Source of the DNA: Fusobacteriota bacterium
GTDB taxonomy: Bacteria > Fusobacteriota > Fusobacteriia > Fusobacteriales > Fusobacteriaceae
Length of the DNA stretch: 6,093 bases
Reading direction: 5' to 3'
Assembly (NCBI GenBank): GCA_003973585.1
Contig: QNYN01000142.1
Coordinates: 1-6,093, forward strand
Positions 1 through 4,562 of this stretch are shown in pieces. The notes below the pieces were generated by a model, which was given only the letters and a program-made list of their open reading frames with translations, searched no databases and had not been told where the DNA came from. Every line of letters starts with the position of its first letter. Within the stretch, counting starts at the first letter, position 1. The translations under genes and the position numbers were made by a program.

Positions 1-747
1 TCTACATCCTCTTGTACATCCCCTTTGAATTTCTACTGAAACTCTGTCGTGGACAATTTTTACAAATGGTACTATTTGATTTGAATAAAATTCTGTATTA
101 TCTAAATTTTCAACAATTGCTTTTTTTATTCTTTTATCTCTATGCAATCTAGGAATATAGACACCATCTAAATCTTTTATTAATTCTAATTTTTCTGATT
201 TTGTTTTATCTGCATTTGCCACAAAAATTCTAGCAATTTCTGGCATGATATCTTCTCCATCACCTATAACAAAATAATCTACAAATCTACTCATAGGAGC
301 AGGATTTACAGTACAAGTTCCTCCAGCCATAATAAGTGGATATTCTTCTCCTCTATCAATAGCTTTTAATGGTATCCCTGCTAAGTCTAAAGCATTTAAT
401 ACATTGGTATAACTCATCTCATAAGATAAAGAAAATCCTACTACATCAAATTCTTTTAAAGGAATTTTGTTTTCTAAAGAGAACATAGGTATTTTATTTT
501 CTCTCATAATAGTTTCCATATCTTCTAATGGAGAAAATCCTCTTTCTAAAGAAAATCCTTCTACTTTATTCATTACATCATATAATATTCTAATTCCCAA
601 ATTAGACATTCCAACTTCATAGATATCTGGAAAAAATAAACACATATTAGCCTTCCATTCTTTTTTATGGATACTATTTACTTCATTTCCCATATATTGA
701 ACTGGCATCTCTACAGACAGTAAGTATTGTTCTAAATCTATTTTCAT
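1..747 (-). CDS. B12-binding radical SAM protein (TIGR03960-type), N-terminal part, runs off the left edge
   Basis: The minus-strand frame is open from an ATG at 747 to the window edge, giving 249 residues with no stop. AGGGAG (758-763) lies 10 nt before the ATG and supports this start. The N-terminal region resembles the B12-binding-like domain of the TIGR03960 radical SAM family: FPDIYEVGMSNLG at 39-51, an ERGFSP segment at 68-73, a FDVVGFSLSYEMSYTN block at 100-115, AGGTCTVNPAP at 141-151 and IGDGED at 161-166. The visible end is EIQRGCTRGCR. C244 and C248 are the first two ligands of the radical SAM C-x3-C-x2-C cluster motif; the third should be residue 251, outside the window. Such proteins bind a 4Fe-4S cluster and S-adenosylmethionine; the substrate of this family is not known to me. 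Members usually neighbour a DUF2344 (TIGR03936) protein and RNase G, which would lie to the left. The gene is last in the visible operon, 18 nt after the HD-domain gene. The family call is firm; the reaction is unknown. Confidence 0.9.
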   Translation of the reverse strand, partial: MKIDLEQYLLSVEMPVQYMGNEVNSIHKKEWKANMCLFFPDIYEVGMSNLGIRILYDVMNKVEGFSLERGFSPLEDMETIMRENKIPMFSLENKIPLKEFDVVGFSLSYEMSYTNVLNALDLAGIPLKAIDRGEEYPLIMAGGTCTVNPAPMSRFVDYFVIGDGEDIMPEIARIFVANADKTKSEKLELIKDLDGVYIPRLHRDKRIKKAIVENLDNTEFYSNQIVPFVKIVHDRVSVEIQRGCTRGCR

Positions 748-765
748 ATTTTATTATCTCCCTTT

Positions 766-1188
766 TTAACTTTTGTCATCTATCCCTTGAAATATTTTCA
801 TTTTCTCATCAACATTTTTATTATGATGTTTTTTTACTAATTGGGCTACTTCTAAATTTATATCTTTTAGTTTTTCATAACCTAATAGTGGATGTTGTTC
901 TAGTAGTTTATCACTAAATATAACCTTTTTTATCCTTCTAAATAAACTTATATTTTCTTTACCACAATCGTGTAGAAGGGCAAATTTTAGATAAACTATG
1001 TCTTCACCTATTAATTTATCTTCTTTTACTAATTTATATACCCCTAAACAGTGTATTTTGTCATATTCATCCATTTTTTCAAAAATCTTATATTCCAAAG
1101 GGGATAAAACTATTTTCACTTCTTTTATATCTTCTAATTTAGGCTTATTAAAAATATAGTTAAAAACTTGCTTAATTCTATTATACAA
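766..1188 (-). CDS. Small HD-domain protein, putative metal-dependent phosphohydrolase
   Basis: This 140-residue protein carries the spaced metal ligands of the HD superfamily: H46 (IHCLGVYKLV), the H73-D74 pair in ALLHDCGK, H99 in HPLLGYEKL, H121/H122 in VKKHHNKN, and a final Asp at D137 or D138. The order and spacing match the HDIG/HD hydrolase fold, so it is probably a complete, minimal, catalytically competent domain. It has no signal peptide, membrane segment or partner domain and should be cytoplasmic. The start is TTG at 1188: AGGGAG (1199-1204) lies 10 nt upstream, an in-frame TAG lies just before it, and the next ATG (M39) would leave only seven residues before H46. It sits 33 nt after the TruA-like gene and 18 nt before the radical SAM gene. 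The substrate (nucleotide, nucleic-acid end or other phosphoester) cannot be told from sequence. Standalone HD proteins of this size are usually annotated only by domain. Confidence 0.82.
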   Translation of the reverse strand: MYNRIKQVFNYIFNKPKLEDIKEVKIVLSPLEYKIFEKMDEYDKIHCLGVYKLVKEDKLIGEDIVYLKFALLHDCGKENISLFRRIKKVIFSDKLLEQHPLLGYEKLKDINLEVAQLVKKHHNKNVDEKMKIFQGIDDKS

Positions 1189-1221
1189 ATTAATCTATCT
1201 CCCTAATATAGCACTTTTTTA

Positions 1222-2076
1222 CTATATTGTTTTTATTATTATTTTCCCATATTTTTTACGAAGTTTTTTTATATTACTTGCATTTTTACCTATAACTTCA
1301 CCTTTTTTATTTTTAGAAACATAAAAAATATATACATCTTTTATTTTTTCTACTTTTAACACATTTTCTTCAGATATTTCATTCACTTCTTTTATAAAAA
1401 TTTCTTCTAACTCTTTTGAAATAATTATTTTTTCTAAAGTTAAATATTTACCTGGTAAAATCTTTTTTTCTCCTGTTAGTATATAACCTGACATAATCCT
1501 AACTTGCTTTGGCATAAAAGAATTTCCTAAAAATACCAATTCTCCATTTTCATAAGAAACTTCTACACTTCTTATTTTTTCTTTTAATTGCTTTCCTTTT
1601 TTATCAGTAAACTCACTGACATCATAGGTTCCTGTTAATTCTTCACATCTTTTTAAAATTTCTATTTCACTAGATAAAACTTTATCTTTTGGATAAATAT
1701 ATCTATATTTTCTCCCTATAACCATTTCTGGAATAGCTAAATTTGGTAATGTTTTTTCAATTTTTAATATTTTTAAATTTTTTATTTTTTCATTAAATTT
1801 ATTTTTTAATTCTAACTTATCTATTTTATTATTTGAATTAATATAAAGAATATTTTCTTTAGCACTAACCATAGCATCGGTTCTTCCACCTTGCTGTACT
1901 CCCTTTGCCCATGTTATTCCTAATTCTCCTAAAACTCTTATAAATTCACCCTTTACAGTTTTCTTTATAGAATCTCCTTTTTTATTTTCATCAAAAGAAT
2001 GGAATTTTTTACCATTGTAGGAGATAAAAAATAAATATCCAAATTTTGTTGTTTTTTCTAAACTTCTAAAATTCAT
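1222..2076 (-). CDS. Divergent TruA-like pseudouridine synthase with a C-terminal KH-like RNA-binding tail
   Basis: The protein has 284 residues. Residues 12-215 follow the TruA plan: YNGKKFHSF at 20-28 (compare the family's YDGxxYxGW), GRTDAMVSA at 64-72 with D67 as the likely catalytic aspartate, RKYRYIYPKD at 122-131 where the conserved active-site tyrosine lies, a TGTYDVSEFT segment at 148-157, and NSFMPKQVRIMSGYIL at 185-200 containing the expected arginine (R193). Typical TruA has GRTDAGVHA, so G and H of the loop are replaced by M69 and S71. Residues about 245-284 lie beyond the enzyme core and resemble the second half of a NusA-type KH domain, with VIGKNASNIKKL at 261-272 followed by YGKIIIKTI; the second glycine of GxxG is Ala (A266). 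Canonical TruA isomerises uridines 38-40 of tRNA in the cytoplasm, but the altered loop and added tail make another RNA target plausible. AGGGAG (2085-2090), 8 nt before the ATG, supports the start. It lies 51 nt after tdk. A standard truA is probably elsewhere in the genome, so I give no symbol. Confidence 0.8.
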   Translation of the reverse strand: MNFRSLEKTTKFGYLFFISYNGKKFHSFDENKKGDSIKKTVKGEFIRVLGELGITWAKGVQQGGRTDAMVSAKENILYINSNNKIDKLELKNKFNEKIKNLKILKIEKTLPNLAIPEMVIGRKYRYIYPKDKVLSSEIEILKRCEELTGTYDVSEFTDKKGKQLKEKIRSVEVSYENGELVFLGNSFMPKQVRIMSGYILTGEKKILPGKYLTLEKIIISKELEEIFIKEVNEISEENVLKVEKIKDVYIFYVSKNKKGEVIGKNASNIKKLRKKYGKIIIKTI

Positions 2077-2127
2077 TTTAGTAACTCCCTACTTATACTT
2101 TTACTTTTCACTAAATTTCTAATTTGG

Positions 2128-2715
2128 TTATCTAACTTCATGACATCTTCTACATCTTGGTTCATATGATTCAGTTGCTCCTACTAATACGATAGGATCA
2201 TCTTTTTTAGCTGGCTTTCCATTGATTAATCTTTGAGAAACTGTAGCTGGATTTCCACAACTAGCACAGATAGCTTGTAATTTATCTACATATTCTGCCC
2301 TTGCTAAAAATTCACCCATATCGCCAAAAGGTTCTCCTTTGAAATCTTTATCTAGTCCTGCAACTATCACTCTTTTTCCTAAATCAGCTAATTTCTCACA
2401 AAATGCTACTGCTCCCTCTGAAAAAAATTGAATTTCATCTATACCTACTACTTGACAATCTGAATATTTTTCAAAAAATATTTTTTCCATTTCTTTAATA
2501 CTTGATACTGGTACTGCTTCTATAAAAATCATATCATGAGAAGATAATTTTTCTTGATCATATCTTGTATCACTTGAATGTTTAAAAGCTACTACTTTTT
2601 GTTTAGCATATTTTGCCATTCTTAATCTATTTATTAATTCAGAACTTTTTCCTGAAAACATACTTCCTGTTATTACTTCTAACCAACCCATTCCTGCTGT
2701 TACTATTATTTTCAT
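2128..2715 (-). CDS. tdk: Thymidine kinase (type II, TK1-like)
   Basis: Cytoplasmic salvage enzyme that phosphorylates thymidine to dTMP with ATP. The 195 residues match the usual length of bacterial type II thymidine kinases. Visible motifs are the P-loop GSMFSGKS at 17-24, the Walker B/catalytic segment GIDEIQFF at 91-98 with E94 as the expected general base, the [13 protein letters not shown] block at 119-131, a structural zinc site formed by C150/C153 (ICASCG) and C188/C191 (CRRC), and the nucleoside-binding lasso YEPRC with Y184. Nothing essential is missing. The ATG at 2715 is preferred over M9 because AGGAGT (2724-2729) lies 8 nt before it, although many family members begin nearer to M9. 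The ribosome binding site overlaps the stop codon of the upstream PAP2 gene, with 12 nt between the two reading frames, which suggests translational coupling. Confidence 0.97.
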   Translation of the reverse strand: MKIIVTAGMGWLEVITGSMFSGKSSELINRLRMAKYAKQKVVAFKHSSDTRYDQEKLSSHDMIFIEAVPVSSIKEMEKIFFEKYSDCQVVGIDEIQFFSEGAVAFCEKLADLGKRVIVAGLDKDFKGEPFGDMGEFLARAEYVDKLQAICASCGNPATVSQRLINGKPAKKDDPIVLVGATESYEPRCRRCHEVR

Positions 2716-2723
2716 AATTTTGT

Positions 2724-2729
2724 ACTCCT
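2724..2729 (-). promoter_or_regulatory. tdk ribosome binding site overlapping the PAP2 stop codon
   Basis: AGGAGT on the minus strand starts inside the TAG stop of the PAP2 gene (2728-2730) and lies 8 nt before the tdk ATG. The overlap suggests that ribosomes ending the PAP2 gene help to start tdk. Confidence 0.75.
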
Positions 2730-3288
2730 ATCTATTGAATATTTTTTTATCTATATTTAATATTATATCTACAACTGGTTTTATAATATCTTTTGTTTTA
2801 TATACAAGTAGTGCTATTAACCATCCCATTATAAAAGCTCCAAATATATCAAATGGATAATGAATCCCTTCAAACACTCTGCATAATCCAAGGATTGTAC
2901 CTACAACTAACATTTTTGTCCCAAGTTTTTTAGTATTTTTAAACATAACTAAAGCCCATGAAAGTGTCAACATAAATGTAGTATGATCCGACGGGAAAGA
3001 ACTATCTGGTCTGTGTTCTTTTAATAAAGTTCCTAATCCATTTGCAAATGGTCTTGGGTGGAAATAAAAGATTTCTACAATATGATTTGCTAGTATTGCT
3101 AATACTACTGCAATTGTTGCATAAATAGCTTCTTTTTTATTTTTTCTTATAAAATAAACATATATTATTAAAAGGATGAAGAAATATGGTCCACCTTCTC
3201 CTAAAAATACTCCTACTTTATCTAAAACATTAGATTTTCCAGCAAAATTATTAATTGACAAAAATAATAATCGATTTAATTCTCCCAT
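2728..3288 (-). CDS. PAP2-family membrane phosphatase, BcrC/YbjG-like (possible undecaprenyl-diphosphatase)
   Basis: Integral membrane phosphatase of 186 residues from the ATG at 3288. The reading frame extends four codons further to a TTG at 3300, but those codons are themselves the ribosome binding site (GGAGGAG at 3292-3298), so the ATG is the true start. The acid-phosphatase signature is HPRPF with R79, FPSDH at 98-102 with catalytic H102, and CRVFEGIHYPFD at 136-147 with R137, H143 (nucleophile) and D147. The lysine expected seven residues before R79 in the classic KX6RP motif is Glu (E72). Hydrophobic segments at about 32-47, 53-73, 102-116, 124-136 and 144-163 fit five to six membrane passes with the active site facing outwards. 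The closest functional group appears to be BcrC/YbjG enzymes, which recycle undecaprenyl pyrophosphate for peptidoglycan synthesis, but a phosphatidate or phosphatidylglycerophosphate phosphatase cannot be excluded. It is the first gene of the leftward operon. Confidence 0.87.
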   Translation of the reverse strand: MGELNRLLFLSINNFAGKSNVLDKVGVFLGEGGPYFFILLIIYVYFIRKNKKEAIYATIAVVLAILANHIVEIFYFHPRPFANGLGTLLKEHRPDSSFPSDHTTFMLTLSWALVMFKNTKKLGTKMLVVGTILGLCRVFEGIHYPFDIFGAFIMGWLIALLVYKTKDIIKPVVDIILNIDKKIFNR

Positions 3289-3291
3289 TTT

Positions 3292-3298
3292 CTCCTCC
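3292..3298 (-). promoter_or_regulatory. Ribosome binding site that decides the PAP2 gene start
   Basis: On the minus strand the sequence reads TTGGAGGAGAAAATG. The GGAGGAG Shine-Dalgarno lies 3 nt from the ATG (5 nt measured from GGAGG). Calling the TTG at 3300 as start would place this site inside the coding sequence and leave no ribosome binding site upstream. Confidence 0.85.
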
Positions 3299-3333
3299 AA
3301 AATAATTTATTTTTTTCTTTTAACATAGGTTAA

Positions 3334-3362
3334 AGTATATCATATTTTCAACCTTATTTCAA
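3334..3362 (-). promoter_or_regulatory. Promoter for the leftward PAP2-tdk-TruA/KH-HD-radical SAM operon
   Basis: On the minus strand a -35 box TTGAAA (3357-3362) and a -10 box TATACT (3334-3339) are separated by exactly 17 bp. Each matches the sigma-70 consensus at five (-10) or four to five (-35) of six positions. Transcription would start near 3327, about 39 nt before the PAP2 start codon. No other comparably good promoter is seen in the short gaps between the five downstream genes, so it probably drives the whole operon. Confidence 0.65.
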
Positions 3363-3363
3363 T

Positions 3364-3392
3364 TTGACATTTGTTATTAAAAAGAGTACTAT
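3364..3392 (+). promoter_or_regulatory. trpS promoter
   Basis: A perfect -35 box TTGACA (3364-3369) is followed after 17 bp by TACTAT (3387-3392), which matches four of six -10 positions. Transcription would start near 3399, giving a leader of about 59 nt before trpS that contains the hairpin at 3417-3444. The -35 box lies only 1 bp from the -35 box of the opposing minus-strand promoter. Confidence 0.65.
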
Positions 3393-3398
3393 TTACTC
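3384..3398. repeat. Inverted repeat GAGTA/TACTC over the trpS -10 box
   Basis: GAGTA (3384-3388) and TACTC (3394-3398) form a perfect 5-bp inverted repeat with a 5-bp centre. It spans the -10 box and reaches the predicted transcription start of trpS, a usual place for a repressor operator. The arms are short and such a repeat can occur by chance in AT-rich DNA. Confidence 0.3.
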
Positions 3399-3416
3399 AA
3401 AATAAAACATTATATT

Positions 3417-3444
3417 GACTAGTCTATAGGCTAGTCTTTTTTTT
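3417..3444 (+). terminator. Hairpin plus T8 in the trpS leader, probable attenuator
   Basis: GACTAGTC (3417-3424) and GGCTAGTC (3429-3436) can pair as an 8-bp stem with one U-G wobble around a TATA tetraloop, followed directly by eight T's (3437-3444). This is the shape of an intrinsic terminator. It lies between the trpS promoter and the trpS ribosome binding site (AGGAGG at 3445-3450). No plus-strand gene lies upstream, so it is not the end signal of another unit. It probably lowers transcription into trpS conditionally or constitutively. The leader of about 59 nt is far too short for a T-box, and no leader peptide with a ribosome binding site is visible. Confidence 0.6.
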
Positions 3445-3457
3445 AGGAGGAACACTT

Positions 3458-4420
3458 ATGAAAAAAATAATATCTGGAATTCAACCTAGTGGTATATTAC
3501 ATATAGGTAATTATTTCGGTGCTATCGAACAATTTATCAAATTCCAAGAAGAAAATGACTGTTTATTTTTTGTAGCAGACTATCATGCTTTAACATCGTC
3601 AACTGATGCAGACTCACTTAGAAAAAATTCAAGGGATGTTGTATTAGACTATTTAGCATTGGGAGTAGATCCTACAAAAGCTAGTATCTTTATTCAATCA
3701 CATGTACCAGAGCATACAGAGCTTATGTGGATCTTATCAAATTTAACACCTATGTCTCTTCTAGAAAGAGGTCATTCATTTAAAGATAAAACTGCAAAGG
3801 GAATTTCTTCTAATACAGGATTATTTACTTATCCAGTTCTTATGGCTGCTGATATCTTAATGTATGATATAGATGTAGTTCCAGTTGGAAAAGATCAAAA
3901 ACAACATCTAGAAATGACTCGTGATATCGCTATTAAATTCAATGAAAAATATGGTACTTGTTTTAAATTACCTGAACCTATGATTGTAGAAAGTACAGCA
4001 GTAGTTCCAGGTGTAGATGGTGCCAAGATGTCAAAATCATATGGTAATACCATCGATATGTTCGCTTCTAAAAAAGTATTAAAAAAGCAAATTATGAGTA
4101 TTGTAACTGATTCAACACCTTTAGAAGATCCAAAAGATCCTGAAAATAATGTAACAACTCTTTATAAATTATTTGCAACACCAGAACAATTAGAAGAAAT
4201 GAAAGAAAAATTTAGAGCTGGTGGATATGGATATGGTCATGCAAAAAAAGAACTTTTAGAAGCTATTTTAGAATTTTTTGCAGATGCTAGAGCTAGAAGG
4301 GAAGAATTAGTAGCTAATCCTGAATATGTAGATAAAGTTTTAGCTGAAGGAGCAGAAAAAGCAAGAAAACTAGCTAGAAAAAAAATAGAAGAAGTTAAAA
4401 AAGCTGTAGGCTTAATATAA
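3458..4420 (+). CDS. trpS: Tryptophan--tRNA ligase (TrpRS)
   Basis: Class I aminoacyl-tRNA synthetase that charges tRNA-Trp with tryptophan using ATP, acting as a cytoplasmic dimer. The 320 residues agree with the compact bacterial TrpRS of about 325-335. Visible motifs are SGIQPSGILHIGNYFGA at 6-22 with the HIGH-type signature HIGN (15-18), LLERGHSFKDK at 101-111, YPVLMAADILMYD at 125-137 with D132 in the place that recognises the indole nitrogen, VGKDQKQHLEMTRDIA at 143-158, and the KMSKS loop at 190-194. The C-terminal helical part, including the LYKLFA and GYGHAKKEL segments, is complete. AGGAGG (3445-3450), 7 nt before the ATG, supports the start. The gene appears to be transcribed alone, from its own promoter through a leader hairpin to a strong terminator, and stands divergent to the PAP2-tdk operon. 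Its leader layout suggests control by attenuation. Confidence 0.99.
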   Translation: MKKIISGIQPSGILHIGNYFGAIEQFIKFQEENDCLFFVADYHALTSSTDADSLRKNSRDVVLDYLALGVDPTKASIFIQSHVPEHTELMWILSNLTPMSLLERGHSFKDKTAKGISSNTGLFTYPVLMAADILMYDIDVVPVGKDQKQHLEMTRDIAIKFNEKYGTCFKLPEPMIVESTAVVPGVDGAKMSKSYGNTIDMFASKKVLKKQIMSIVTDSTPLEDPKDPENNVTTLYKLFATPEQLEEMKEKFRAGGYGYGHAKKELLEAILEFFADARARREELVANPEYVDKVLAEGAEKARKLARKKIEEVKKAVGLI

Positions 4421-4429
4421 ATTTATTTA

Positions 4430-4455
4430 AACAGGTGAATAACACCTGTTTTTTT
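4430..4455 (+). terminator. Intrinsic terminator after trpS
   Basis: AACAGGTG (4430-4437) and CACCTGTT (4443-4450) form a perfect 8-bp stem around an AATAA loop, running into a T tract (4449-4455). It begins 10 nt after the trpS stop codon and separates trpS from the efflux genes. Confidence 0.92.
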
Positions 4456-4476
4456 CTTGCTTTAACAATTTTATCC

Positions 4477-4505
4477 TTCAAAAAAAATGATATCTATGGT
4501 ATTAT
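4477..4505 (+). promoter_or_regulatory. Probable promoter of the efflux operon
   Basis: TTCAAA (4477-4482) and TATTAT (4500-4505) are spaced by 17 bp and each match most consensus positions. Because a terminator lies just upstream at 4430-4455, the downstream genes need a promoter in this gap. AT-rich sequence gives frequent chance matches, so the exact boxes are uncertain. Confidence 0.45.
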
Positions 4506-4518
4506 TACAGTTAGTGTT

Positions 4519-4548
4519 TTAATTAGATTTTAGTACATTTCTAATTAA
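4519..4548. repeat. 9-bp inverted repeat in the leader of the efflux gene, possible operator
   Basis: TTAATTAGA (4519-4527) and TCTAATTAA (4540-4548) are perfect inverted copies separated by 12 bp. The repeat lies just after the predicted transcription start and 3 bp before the ribosome binding site AGGAGG (4552-4557). It may be a repressor operator (efflux operons are often controlled by TetR- or MarR-type proteins) or an RNA hairpin near the ribosome binding site. No regulator gene is visible in this window. Confidence 0.45.
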
Positions 4549-4562
4549 TTTAGGAGGTTTAT

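Noticed and set aside
1205..1215. Extended -10 (TGCTATATT on the minus strand) before the HD gene as an internal promoter
   Set aside because: Transcription would begin at or within the ribosome binding site, and no -35 box is seen; the short gap fits read-through from the gene before.
3289..3300. TTG at 3300 as the start of the PAP2 gene
   Set aside because: The four extra codons are the Shine-Dalgarno sequence of the ATG at 3288.
3409..3414. Perfect minus-strand TATAAT as a second promoter for the leftward operon
   Set aside because: No acceptable -35 box lies 16-19 bp upstream of it on that strand; single -10 matches are common in DNA this AT-rich.
3415..3429. Tiny leader peptide TTG-ACT-AGT-CTA-TAG in the trpS leader
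   Set aside because: It has four sense codons, no ATG, no Trp codon and no ribosome binding site.
3415..3436. The CTAG-CTAG pattern as a TrpR operator, fitting for a tryptophan gene
   Set aside because: In the E. coli trp operator the two CTAG cores start 8 bp apart; here they start 12 bp apart, and the hairpin plus T8 is better explained as a terminator.
3399..3457. T-box riboswitch before trpS
   Set aside because: T-box leaders are well over 100 nt with a specifier stem and an antiterminator bulge; only about 59 nt are available between the predicted start and the gene.
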